Assembly (NCBI GenBank): GCA_030280995.1
Contig: JASXTE010000008.1
Span: 22,371,693 to 22,435,692, forward strand
DNA: 64,000 nt
Direction of reading: 5' to 3'
Source of the DNA: Hemileia vastatrix
Lineage: Eukaryota > Basidiomycota > Pucciniomycetes > Pucciniales > Zaghouaniaceae
The notes beneath the pieces were generated by a model that did no database searches, was not told the DNA's origin, and saw only the letters and a list, made by a program, of their open reading frames with translations. Position 1 is the stretch's first letter; every line of letters starts with the position of its first letter. Positions 23,996-34,814 of this stretch are shown here, in pieces. The position numbers and the translations under genes were made by a program.

Positions 23996-24934
23996 CTACA
24001 CCACTACATTAAAACTTTTACTGTTGGGATCATATGGACAAGTGTTCTGGAAGTGTTCGGAGGATTTGCAGTATAAGCAGGAGTATTCAGGTTTTCTATT
24101 TCCAGGGCGGTAACTGTCCATGCGGCCTTTTTTGAAAGCCAAAGATGAAACAGACTTGGGTTCAGTTTTCAGTTCAAAAGCAAGTGAAAAGGTAGGGGCA
24201 TTTGAGGAAGATTGAGATGAATTGATAAAAGAATTTTGAAGAACATTCATCTTTTCATCGAAGGAAGGTTGAGAGATGTCTTTTTGCAATTCAAAATGAT
24301 GATCTGCTTCAGTTGAAAGATGATTAACTGATGACGGTAATAAGAGTTGGGTAAAAACTGCTGTCATTTAATTGAAATCAAAAATAAAACCTGATTGCTG
24401 AACCGCCTCCAAAATCGACTTAACTTTTTCTCCATGTTCTATGACATTTGTAAAAGGGGAGGTTTTAATAGTTAACAGATCATTAAAGAGAGCCATGCAA
24501 GCTGTGTGGGAAGCTTTGTCGAATTTGGAGCTGAGAATTGAGAAAGCTTTGTAGCTGGTAATCCCAAAATCTATAAAAGCCTGAAGTTTTTCATCAATCC
24601 TGTTGTAGATTGCATGCCAGCTCATCTCATCCTCAAATTTTGAGATATCATCATTGATTGCAGCTGCTTCAGATATATATTTAGTTGAACATACACGGCA
24701 CATTAAAATTTTTTTGATATTCTTTATCCAAGTTTTCCAGTTAGAACCATCAGGTCTCAGTTTAGACATCTTATTCGTCCTTTGTATGATCTCATCAATA
24801 ACGTTGGCGCAATCTCTAACTTTATAAGTCACAAAAGTATCTTTGTCATTGTCAGATAGGAAGTTGTCACTGCTTAGGGAAGAAGAAGAACTAGGGTGTG
24901 GAACAAGACTGGTTCCCGCATGTTGCAAAGACAA
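23996..24934 (-). pseudogene. gag: Ty1/Copia Gag (split by solo LTR)
   Basis: Two abutting frames, 24,934-24,368 and 24,367-23,996, separated by one TAA. The first has a Copia Gag core (MSKLRPDGSNWKTWIKNI, DEKLQAFIDFGI). The second has a Ser-rich linker and a CCHC knuckle CLYCKSSEHFQNTC (C-X2-C-X4-H-X4-C). The frame continues into the Copia protease at 14,782 once the solo LTR is removed. No ATG was found for the N-terminus: the frame opens at a TTG after an in-frame TGA, so the true start may lie in an upstream exon or be lost. Confidence 0.85.
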
Positions 24935-25969
24935 GACACGTCTGTGTCTTGGTCGTCACAAATCCTTACCCATGTCATGTCGCAAAGGTATCATAGCAGG
25001 AAGAGGGGTGGTAGGATTTAAATGCGGAAGATGATCAAGAGCCAAAGCTTTGTATTGGGTGTGCAATAAAGATGTGGGGGGGATGAGAGGGATGAGGGGA
25101 AGGAGAGTTTACCCGGTTTACCGGTGATATATGAGAAGGGGGGGAATGAGTAGGGTGTAGCAATTGCAATTTGGGCACTGTCGCTGAATCAATTCAGCGA
25201 GCAGTAGCTCCGCTGCCGCTGTCGCTAGACGATGTAGGTGAGGAGGGTGTCCCTGAGAATGAGCGAGACTGTTGCCTCATATGGGTATTCAACGTGGGGG
25301 GAGGGTCAAGGTTCCGCAGTTCCCTGGTAAGTGTAGGTTGGCTCTTGCGAGCTAAGCAAGGACGGGATTGGAAAGGATTTGAGGAGAAATCAGCATGGAT
25401 TAAATGCCAGATTTGCGGAAAAAAAAGGTAAATTGGTGGATAAAATATTTGACACCACAAACAGACACTTTTAACATGGGGCAAGAACGGGGTAAGTATA
25501 AACTCTCGGGAAACGTTTAAATTAAATTGCTAATAAATTTTAGGGACGGCCAATAACCTATGGTAGCAGTGTCAGCACTTTGTCCGTAGTTAACCAGAGT
25601 TAGACGCGTCAGCTGCACCACAGACTATATACACTTTATGTACTTAACAATCACTAAGCTATTATACTAGAAATAACACTTATGCCTCACTTAAGACCTA
25701 TATGTGCTGAGAAAAACTTTTACATAACTGTTGCGTTATCGTTGCGCGATTTTTGCGCCCCAAGACAATATGAACATTTATTGTAGTGTCATTTCCTTCT
25801 CTTATTTGGTAGCACATTGTACTCCCTCACCCTCATGTCTCTCATATTCACCGTCTATGTTCCCCATCATCCAGTGGATGATATCTTGTACATAAATTAA
25901 AAATAACTATTACTTTAACATAAGTGTCCTGCATGTAAATCAATCAATATCAATTACAAACTTTCGCTT
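24935..25969. other. Region upstream of Copia gag, no gene supported
   Basis: Should include the Copia leader and 5' LTR (on the minus strand), but the partner LTR is outside the window, so the borders cannot be set. Short frames at 25,171-25,484 on both strands overlap each other and show no recognised motif. The part from 25,500 to 25,960 may hold the end of the MULE. Confidence 0.4.
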
Positions 25970-28842
25970 TCATTGTTCTTCAGCTGCCTCAGCTGGAAAC
26001 CAAAGTCTCAAATTTCTTTCTAAAGCCTCACACCAAGCAACAAATTCTGCAGACTCTTCTTTGTAAGAATAAAAACCATGATTTAATGGAGGAAGGGGAA
26101 AGTTCTTAAATAAAACCCCCCTTTGAAAGTGGAAAGCTAAAGGATCAAAAACTAATACTAATGGCTCTACACAGCTGGTAAACATGTTTGGCAAATATGT
26201 AAGAGAAGTGGTTTTTACAGAGTGTCCTGCCTGGAGCACAGTGATTGGTTGCTAGAAAGTGTCAGCTGCAATCAAGCTATGAAATGGTGTTGTGAACCAT
26301 TTTGCTTGAGATGCTAGAGAGCTAAAGGAATCAATCTGATAAAGTATTTTGTCTGTCTCACCTTTCCCAAGTAGCGCTATGAAATAATCTATGTTGGAGA
26401 CTATTTTCTGTACCATTGATTTGCGAGCTGAAATCCATGACCACGTAGAGCCCAGTGCAGTTGCAAGAGCTGAAAACCCACAATTTCTATCTGGAGAAAC
26501 ATCTTGAAAATATTGCAGACAAAACTGAAGTTCTGGATAGTTTTTCATTGATGAGCTGACTATATTTACTGGTGTAGGATTTGGTAGCTGATGGAACTGC
26601 TGTAATTTGTTGTTTTGTGAGAGCTTGTTCTTAGAGCAGGTCCTAATGTTGTGGCCTGTTTTTCCACAAGCATGGCATTTTTGTGAACAAGTTTCCGTGT
26701 GAGTCAGAGGGTTGAGATGGTACTCAAAACCAGATGGATCTCGCTTTTCTCGTTTTTGCTTTTGGGGCCAACCTCAAGAGCTTTGAACTAAAGCTGGTTC
26801 TTGGATTTCTTGAAAAATCTCAGTTTCAACAACTTTATTGAGTACATCTCCTATGTCTCGCTGTTGTCAAAGAGGTAAATTTAAAAAATAATCAATGAAT
26901 CAGATGAGTTTACTGTTTGTTGAAACTGGTTCAGGGTCATTGTGTTGAGTTGACACAGTAGAGTTGTTTAGCACCAATGCTTATGAAAATTTTCCATGAT
27001 AAGTTGACCTTTATCATTTTGCCTTAATTGCTTGATTTGATGAGAGCATGGTAAGCCCATAGTAGTGCGGAAAGTTCCTGTGCATGGTGGAGATGCAGAA
27101 TTAAGATGTAGTGATTTGGTGTATTTTTCTTGCACTTTTCTTAGCGCGTTATGAGAAATTTTATGGCAAACCTGAGAGAAAGAGTAATTTTGATCAATTA
27201 AAACATAAAAATGATACCTGACTCCAAAAGTTACTTTGATGTTGAATTGATGGATCAGTTGAGGCATTGTATAGAAGTTCTGCCTGTATTTCTTTTTGTT
27301 GGCTTGTGGTTGCAAGCATAAGCCGTGAAACTACAACTTGTAAATCACCTGTTGACCCTTGGATCCAAATTTTAATGACCCCATGCTGCCCCTCTATCCG
27401 TGATGTTACAAGGTGACCAAAAAGAGGAACCTGACTAATGTATGCCTTCACAAAATGATCTTTGAACACAAGCCACTGTTTTTCAAAATAATTAGTGATA
27501 TCATGAAAGTACAGCATGTACATTTTGCACCAAAGTTCTTCATACTAAACTTCATCAACTGATGCAACAATATTCTTCCAATGCTGAAGGAATTGCTCTC
27601 ATTCAGTTTCATTCTGAAATTTTTTTTAAGTTAGCAATGATGTTAGTGTTGATATGCCATTGGCACAGCAAATGCTTTGACAAAGGAAAAATTGTTGCCA
27701 CAGCATTCATGAGTGCTTTATCACAATCAGTTACAATAACATTGAACATTCAGCCTTGAGGAATAAGCATCTTTACTTGTTCCAGTGCCCAAGAATAATC
27801 TTCTTCCTTTTCATGTTTCAAAAAGCTGAAACATAAAGAAAATTTCCTCCCAGTGCAGGTGCTTCCAGCAACATGAAGCAGAGGCATTTTATATCTGAAA
27901 TTAAAAGAATACCATTAGGTGGGACAAAGATATGAGTGAATCAAAATTATTATTCACTTATTAGTTTTATAAGTACAGTCTATTAGCATCACATATGGGA
28001 ATTTTTGAAACAAACTAATTCCAGCTTCAGGAGCAAAAAATAGATGAGTGATTTGATGGTTTTCATCAAGTTGATACTCGTGACTGATATCCTTCTATTG
28101 AAGCCAATCTAATAAAAACTCAACAGGAGTCCAACCATCCAGTTTCTTATTACGAAAATTTTTCACTACATTGTAGATATCTTGGGCAGTGACTTTGACA
28201 TTAGTATTCTGTGATGGTAATACCGCAAGTATCCCTTTAGGCTTTATTCCAGCTTGATACAAAGCTTCAACAGTATTTTGTTGCTCTTTTGTGAGGGTTC
28301 TCTCCCGGGAATAAGCAACAAGAGTTGTATCCAAAGAATGATTATGAGAAACACAACCATAAATCAACTTCCACATAAATTCATGAGCTTCAGGGTGAAT
28401 TTTGTCCTTGTGACAAAAGGAAGAGTGAAAATAAAACTTCTTTATAAAGGAAATAAGTTTATGTGCCAAATAGTATTTAAAAACAAAAACACACATTTAG
28501 GGCTAGTGAATCACTTTCAAATTCTTCATCAACAGATTTTTCAGAGTCTTGTATATTTAATTTTTCTACTCTGTAATGTATCAGATTGGCCTTCCAAGGA
28601 CAATCACATTGCTTAATTGTTCGTTTCTAAATACAAGTCTCCTCAGTTATGTATGACTGACTAGCTCTATATCTTCCAGAATGAATACATGTAATACACA
28701 ATCAGTCAAACTCCCCATGACTATTCTTGGTTGAATAAGAGCATACAAGGCTGGCACCTTGACCAGCAGCAAATTCTCTATATGCGTTCTCAGCTTCACT
28801 TAAAGTCTCATAAATTTTAGTTTCAGGAATTGTAAATGACAT
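25970..28842 (-). pseudogene. MULE transposase with zinc knuckle and OTU protease domain, decayed
   Basis: Reading leftwards from ATG at 28,842: an N-terminal FAR1/WRKY-GCM1-like segment (YETLSEAENAYREFAAGQ, CVSHNHSLDT) and a MULE core (PYVMLIDCTYKTNK, VIVTDCDKALMNA, LLCQWHINTNI). Next come a SWIM-like site (CTGTFRTTMGLPCSH) and a CCHC knuckle (CHACGKTGHNIRTC near 26,670). An OTU cysteine protease follows with DVSPDRNCGFSALA near 26,500 (Asp and Cys) and PLPPLNHGF near 26,090 (His). Stops and frameshifts interrupt it at many places. MULEs fused to OTU domains are known in fungi and plants. The element ends were not identified. Confidence 0.82.
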
Positions 28843-29691
28843 GGCCAGATTTTCTGAAAGATAAATGAAAGGCACAAGTGAAAGCTATCATATAAGAGAA
28901 GGAAAGGAGGAAAGGGAGGAATGCCGATGTGGCTTTGCCATTCAAATTTGGAGGTTCAAAGCTCGGCTGCAAAGTTGACTGCCTAGTTACAAGAATATGA
29001 TGGAAACTCGGGACGTAGTAAAGAGGTTTCAGTTCAAAAAAAAATTGAATTGATTGTGGCGCTCAAGTCTGTGCCTGAACCAAAATATTAATTGTTACCC
29101 TGTGTCCTTACTGCTCACCTAAATAAAGTAGGTAAAAAAACAGAAAAAAAATACAGCTAAGTTGGAAAAGCTTGTGGATTTTTTGCAAAAAAAAAATTAG
29201 TTCATAAAAAAAAGATTCGCTGCTAATTTTGACATGAGACGACATGTCACGCAATTGCTTTTCCCACGGAAGCTATCCATTTCAGCCTACCTCCTTTCTT
29301 CTCACTCCCAACCCCCATTCTTGCCATTCTAGCCATTCCCCTCCATCCTTGTCTCCATCCCTGTTCTGGTGAGTGTTTCCCCTTTTTATTTTTTATTTTT
29401 TAATTTTTTAATTTTTTAATTTTTATTATTTTTTCTTCTATATTGCAGGTGAGTTTTACTTATTTTTTATTTCAATTTCTCTTTTTTTTATTTGAAAACA
29501 AACTTTCTTTCTTTATTCTTTTTTTTATTTGTTCTTTTTTTTAGATTATCTTTTTCTCTTCTATATTGCAGGTGAGTTTTTCTTATTTTTATTTTTTAAT
29601 TTCTCATTCAATTTTTTTTCAATATCTCATTTTTTCTCTTGACTAACTATACTTTTATAAATATTTTATTTTCTGTGTATTATTACAGATC
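28843..29691. other. No gene; T-rich stretch with a duplicated motif
   Basis: 28,843-29,330 shows no coding frame. 29,380-29,690 is a pyrimidine-rich tract in which CTTCTATATTGCAGGTGAGT occurs twice (near 29,433 and 29,556) with similar T-rich surroundings, a duplication of about 120 bp that carries overlapping splice-acceptor and splice-donor look-alikes. It leads into the Tc1-like fragment. Confidence 0.5.
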
Positions 29692-29808
29692 ATGGGCTTC
29701 ATTAAATACAAACCATCCTTTAAACTACAGGCTGTGGCAACAGCACTCAAAGGTAGAAGTCTGGAAGAAATCAACATTTTCAGCCTGGATATCCCCAGGA
29801 CTGAGTAA
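29692..29808 (+). pseudogene. N-terminal fragment of a Tc1/mariner-type transposase
   Basis: ATG after a TATTACAG acceptor-like site. The product starts MGFIKYKPSFKLQAVATALK and continues GRSLEEIN, the helix-turn-helix start seen in Tc1-like DDE transposases of basidiomycetes. Homology ends where an LTR-like sequence (ATATCCCCAGGACTGAGTA) begins near 29,785. Confidence 0.55.
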
Positions 29809-30511
29809 AAAGTAGTTATAAATTATTTTAAACACATGGACTATACATGGGAGCAATAAATTAGAGTACACAAATAGTATACATAAGTAAATTTATGATA
29901 AAATACAAAATAGGCCATTATAACACCTTATATACATGCATATATCCACCTTTTATAAGTCTTATGTATTTAATATTAATTTGGAATATGTTAGGGTAAT
30001 CTTAAGAACCTTAAATATAAGTCTACATAGTTTTTAAGGTTGTTTTCATTATTTTATGTGAAAAACAAGAAATGTGCTTTAAATCACCTAAAAGTTGACT
30101 ATATGCACTATAAATTTAATAATATTAAAAATGTGCTTTGACAGATCAACGTTTCTTAATTAGGGCTATTGATTTGGCTACTCATATGCATAAAAAAACA
30201 CTTTTCAAATTTGGTGTTTTTTATGCCAGAAATGGCTTCTGTGTACTGGCCACATACTGCCTGCATTTTTCCCATGTGAATAGCTTCATTTTTAGCAAAG
30301 TTAGATTTTTCAAACTATAACTACCCCACATTCTATGCCCACTGTGGGGAAGCACACTTAAATAGGCGACAGCCATTTATTTAGTGTCCTAGTTTATCTA
30401 CAAATGCATTGACCCTTATTATATGCACTAATTTCATTGATAACCTCAAGCTTGGCACTTTAATTCACTACCATGCTTAAATTTGCCTAAATTAGTCAAG
30501 GATTTACCCAT
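29780..30511 (+). repeat. Possible truncated LTR related to Gypsy-IV
   Basis: CAGCCTGGATATCCCCAGGA followed by CTGAGTA closely matches the first 27 bases of the Gypsy-IV LTR (TGTCAGCCTAGGTATCCCCA...) at 49,431. Beyond that only the general AT-rich character is shared. No far end was found. The stretch runs to the edge of the Gypsy-II LTR and holds no gene. Confidence 0.4.
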
Positions 30512-30639
30512 TGTAGACAATCCTATAGTACTAGCTATAGGCCTTGACCAAGGTAGTTGGAGTAAAACTGAAGAAAAAAACCACTGTCCCTTTGAGAAAT
30601 ACCAAGTGGGATTTATTTGCTACAGTAAATTTGAGACTG
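30512..30639 (-). repeat. Gypsy-II 3' LTR, distal part
   Basis: Matches 52,383-52,510 almost base for base (both start TGTAGACAATCCTATAGTAC on the plus strand). It breaks off in GAGACTG, where Gypsy-III is inserted; the last eight bases TTACTATA are at 39,001-39,008. Confidence 0.88.
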
Positions 30640-31410
30640 TGTCACGCGCCACGTGACACTTGAGGCAAAAGCAGCTCATAAAATCAATAACATCGAGTTC
30701 TAAATCTATACTCGAAGCGCAGAAAGCAATTCTCTATAGCAACTGCGATTCCCCTTTGTGTACTTACTATTCAACTGCGCTAGCCTAAACTCTAAATCTA
30801 AATTAGTCAATCTCTCAATAGGGTGCCTTAGTCTCATTTTCAATAAGCGACGCACAGCGCTAGGATCAACGTAATGGTACAGTAGTAGTTTTCATTGAAA
30901 GTTTGTTAATTAATTAAAAAGGGGTAAATTGAGCATGGACGGATATTAGCGAAGAGGGACTAAGTGTATGTTAGTAATGGTCTGTGGTATGGGAATGGTG
31001 CGATGAGAGGGAGGTCAATGCAAGGAGGAATAAAGGATATAAAAGGGTTGGGTATTTGGTTCGATATTCCTTAGAATTAAATTATAAAACGTATTTACAT
31101 TTAATAGTGGTAAAATCTTTAAGTTAAATCATTGTTATTGTATCTTTCTTTTATTTTCTCAATAATCATTTCTAAATCCTAAATCTTTGATTATTGAGTT
31201 TCCAACCCTTCGTGAGATCTTAAGAATTCCTATTACCCTTGAAAATATCTTATAATTCTTCTCGAACATACCTCAAACCTGTAGCTCTTACTTTGAGTGA
31301 CCTTCAAATCACTTCCTCGAATCATTCCTCTGTGCTTCAAAGAAGTTTCTAAATTCCTGATCTCACTTTCAGGAACATCCTCGACCTTGTGCGTAGGTCG
31401 TCCGGTGACA
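30640..31410 (+). repeat. Gypsy-III 5' LTR
   Basis: Starts TGTCACGCGCCACGTGACAC, itself a palindrome-like end, and finishes GTCCGGTGACA. It contains a TATA box at 31,038 and the inferred transcript start at 31,073. The other LTR differs at about 23 positions, mostly transitions. Confidence 0.94.
31038..31086 (+). promoter_or_regulatory. Gypsy-III core promoter and transcript start
   Basis: TATAAAAG at 31,038-31,045 is followed 35 bp downstream by AGAATTAAATTATA (31,073-31,086). That this is the 5' end of the RNA is inferred from its spacing to TATA and from its exact complementarity to the 14 bases after the LTR. Confidence 0.72.
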
Positions 31411-31411
31411 G

Positions 31412-31425
31412 TATAATTTAATTCT
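31412..31425 (+). other. Self-priming site of Gypsy-III
   Basis: TATAATTTAATTCT, one base after the 5' LTR, is the perfect reverse complement of 31,073-31,086. In Tf1/sushi-type elements the 5' end of the mRNA pairs with this site and is cleaved to prime reverse transcription. There is no TGG tRNA primer site here, which fits self-priming. Confidence 0.75.
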
Positions 31426-31482
31426 CCGTAGTTCTCATTCTTTGAACTACTACGTCCTTTTAGGTGTTTTTAAAATTTAAAA

Positions 31483-32670
31483 ATGGCACCTGTTCAACGC
31501 ACTCCTCCTATGGGCGCTACTACTAGAGCTCGCGCTAAGGGCAGTCCAACAGCCACAAGGTCTGTTTCCCGCACTCACTCTTTGGAACCACTCGACCTTA
31601 GGGAACGGAAACATTCAGTTCAATCTGTAGAAGACATCCCACAAGATTTTGAGGATTCTAGTGATGAAGAAGAAGGAGAGGATACGATGCACAAGGCACC
31701 ATCCGCCCCAGCCAATCACCCTTCTGGTCAATCCTCAGAACCTGGACCATCTAACTCTCTGGAAGATTTCATGAGACTTTTCATGAAAACCCTTTCAAAT
31801 CCAACGTCTTCAGAGGGATCTAAGTTCAAAAATCCTTCTATGAAATCTCCTGACAAATTCGACGGAGATCACCCCGACAGATTGCGACCCTTCTTGCAAA
31901 CCTGCAAGCTACTGTTCCATAATGACCCTCGAACCTTTAATAGCAACCGATCAAAGGTTGTTTACGCTTCTTCATTCCTAGCTGGGAAAGCAGAAAGATG
32001 GTTTGAACCTTATCTGCTCATGCTTTCTTCGACAGATACCCACTTACTTATCAATAATTGGGAAAAGTTCGAAGACCAACATTTTACGTTGTTTGGGGAC
32101 CCTAATGAAACTGAAAACGCAGAAATTGAACTTGATTTTCTTCGCATGAGTGATAATGGTAAAGCCTCTGAATATATCTCGAACTTCAGAGCACTTCAAA
32201 CTCGAGTAGGTTGGAATGATGCTGCCCTTAAGTATCATTTCAAGAAAGGACTTCCTTCGAGGATTCTAGATCAATTAAATCTTCACGGTCAGAAGATGAC
32301 TACTTTAACGGATTTAATAGATTGAACCCTCGAACTTGATGGCGTTTATCAAGGACAACTTCAACATCGTCGATATGCCAACAAATCTCAAGGCCTAAAT
32401 TTTAAATCGGGATCTTCTTCACACCCACGACCAAATCAATCCCCCTCGACTCAATCCAAACCCAATAAGGGAAAGGATAAACCTCGACCAAAAGGCTCGA
32501 CTCCAGGCAATATCAGCAAAGTACTGGATCCTAAAGTGAAACTTAAAGAAGCTGAGAGGAAGAGACAAGCAGATAATGGGTTATGTATGTATCGTGGGGG
32601 TAAGCACAAGTTGGAAGACTGTGTAAATTTGAAGGAAAGAGAAGGTACTAGTTCGAAGTCAAAAAACTAG
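31483..32670 (+). pseudogene. gag: Gypsy-III Gag
   Basis: ATG at 31,483 (MAPVQRTPPMGATTRARAKG). An acidic linker (EDSSDEEEGEDT) precedes a capsid region with MKSPDKFDGDHPDRLRPFLQ, KAERWFEPYL and YHFKKGLPSRILDQL. A TGA at 32,323-32,325 interrupts 'DLID-TLELDGVYQ', after which the same frame runs to 32,670. The zinc knuckle there reads CMYRGGKHKLEDC, where the second Cys of C-X2-C is Arg (TGT to CGT), so the knuckle is damaged. The type resembles Gag proteins common in rust fungi. Confidence 0.87.
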
Positions 32671-34814
32671 TAGATAGTTTACTTGTGTGCAAAGCAAACT
32701 ATCTTATCTCTCCCAGTGCACAGAACTTCCATGTCTTAAGGACTGGAGTTGCCTTAAACCACTTGAGATTCATTCTTTTTAAGGAGGATATCCCCTTCAG
32801 TTGTCTTATAGACTCTGGAGCTTCAATTTCTTTTGTTAGTTTATCTTTTGCCGAGAAGCTTCAACTAACATTTACAGATGTCGATCGAACTCCAATCTAT
32901 TTGGTCGAATCAGAGGAACCCAAATATTGGGTAAGTAAGAAAGTTTTATGGGTTTTCAACTTTCCGAACTTTCCCCCCTTCGAGTGGGAACTATCAGTCT
33001 TGGACGCCCCAAGGATGGACGATACCATTCTTGACCATGACTTTTTAACGCATTGGAATCCCAAAATTGATTGGACTAAGGGATTGATCACCCCACGCTC
33101 TAAGTATATTTCTGATTCTTCAATGCAGGTCAATAGGGAGTTAAACAACCCGCATGACAACGTCCTGCTAGAGGATGAATCTCTGCCAGATGACTTGCAA
33201 GCATCTGATTTTTCTCTAAATGAGCAATTGGCTAACCCTTCTAGCTCAATGACTTCACTCAAAGAGGATTTAAATTGCCTCGAAGTAATCGAATTCTGCT
33301 CTCTCAATACAGGTATCCCCTCGACAGATTCTCTCGAAGATGAAGAGGACAACCAAATCAACGTTGAAGCCATTAAATAAACTCTACCAGAAATCTACCA
33401 CAATTTCCTCAATGTTTTCTCAATCCGCAAGGCCAATAAGTTACCACCTCATCGACCCTACGACCATCAAATAGAGTTAATAGGCCCAGTACCTCCGGCA
33501 GGTCCTGTCTATTCCTTGTTGAAGGACAAATCTCAAGTTCTTCGAGACTACATTGCAGAGAATGTAGCCAAAGGTTTCATCAGAGCCAGTAAATCTCCAA
33601 CCGGCTCCCCTGTCCTCTTTGTAAAAAAGAAGGACGGTAGTCTTAGGTTGTGTGTTGACTATAGAAAGCTCAACACAGTTACTAAGAAGAATGTATATCC
33701 TGTTCCTCCTATGTCATTACTTCTTACCCTTTTCAATGGTGCTAATTTCTTTTCTAAAATTGATCTTAGAGGCGCTTACAATCTGATTCGCATTGCAGAA
33801 GGTCATGAACCACTGACTGCAATGCGCACTAGATTTGGTAGCTCTGAATATTTAGTTATGCCTTTTGGATTGTGTAACGCACCTTCAACTTTTCAAACTT
33901 TTGTTAATGACATCTTTCAAGATGTTGTTGAACAATTTGTAGTCGTCTATTTAGATGATATTTTAATATTCTCGAAAACACTAGATGAACATATTCATCA
34001 TGTTCGACAGGTCCTAAATCGTCTTCGAGATCATGGTCTCTACGCCAAGCATAATAAATGCGAATTCCACCTCAAATCAATTGATTTTTTGGGTTTTACA
34101 TTGTCCACTGACGGTTTAGTCATGGATGACAAAAAAGTCCAGAAAATCCTGCAATGGCCTGAGCCCAAAACCATTAAATCGCTCCAAGGATTTTTGGGTT
34201 TTGCAAACTTCTATAGAAGATTTATTAAAGATTACTCTAAAACTATTTCCAATCTTACTTCCCTGCTTAGAAAAGACATTCCTTTTGTTTTTACTTCTAC
34301 AGCACAAAAGGAATTCGAAGCACTAAAAACGGCGTTCACCACAGCCCCAATTCTTCGACATTTTGATCCTTCTGCTTCAACAATAGTTGAGACAGATGCG
34401 AGAAATTATGCTATTGCAGGAGTCATCTCCCAATTAAATCATGAAACAAATTTGTTTCTTCCTGTTGCTTTTGAGTCACACAAACTCATAGCTGCAGAAT
34501 TAAATTATGAAATTCATGACAAAGAACTTTTAGCTATTATCCATTGTCTTGAAAAATGGTGTTCTTTTCTTCTCAGCCTGGATAGTCCTTTTCAAATTTT
34601 AACAGATCATAATGCTTTAAATTTCTTCATGTCTTCCAAAGTGTTAACCAGGCGTCAAGCCAGGTGGGCTGAATTTTTGTCTGAATTTTCCTTCTCTATT
34701 TCCTATCTCCCAGGTAAAAACTGCATTGTCCCAGATATCTTGTCACGTCGGGACAACATTTACCCACAGCGGGGGGAGGCATTTGCTTACAAGAACCCAG
34801 AAAATGTGAAATAA
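32671..34814 (+). pseudogene. pol: Gypsy-III Pol: protease, RT and RNase H
   Basis: One frame broken by stops at 33,378 and 34,812. Protease shows CLIDSGASISFVSLSFAEKL. RT shows SPTGSPVLFVKKKDGSLRLC, NFFSKIDLRGAYNLIRI and the catalytic VVVYLDDILIFSK. The connection domain has GFLGFANFYRRFIKDYS. RNase H shows ETDARNYAIAGVISQ and HDKELLAI. Catalytic residues of protease, RT and the readable RNase H are intact; only point stops prevent a full product. Confidence 0.92.

Larger units (their letters stand above)
14783..24000 (+). repeat. Solo LTR of the Gypsy-I family, split by a DNA transposon
   Basis: 14,783-15,358 matches the first part of the Gypsy-I LTR and 23,353-24,000 the last part, ending AGTCTACA. 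No internal region is attached. Flanks CCGC (14,779-14,782) and CCAC (24,001-24,004) are the expected 4-bp duplication with one C/T difference. Removing the LTR joins the Copia gag frame (SKSFNVV / AVWGQREAF) without a shift. It is more diverged than the other two LTRs and lacks about 110 bp after 23,521, so it is an older or sub-family insertion. Confidence 0.9.

Noticed and set aside
25171..25484. Genes on both strands around 25,300
   Set aside because: The two frames overlap antisense, have no motif, and nothing supports either.
24935..25540. 5' LTR of the Copia element
   Set aside because: Expected here, but the partner LTR is outside the window and no TG...CA pair with a duplication can be shown.
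29848..30511. Continuation of Gypsy-IV RT left of Gypsy-II
   Set aside because: The minus strand was read in the frames next to 30,511; no YIDD, connection or RNase H motif is present.
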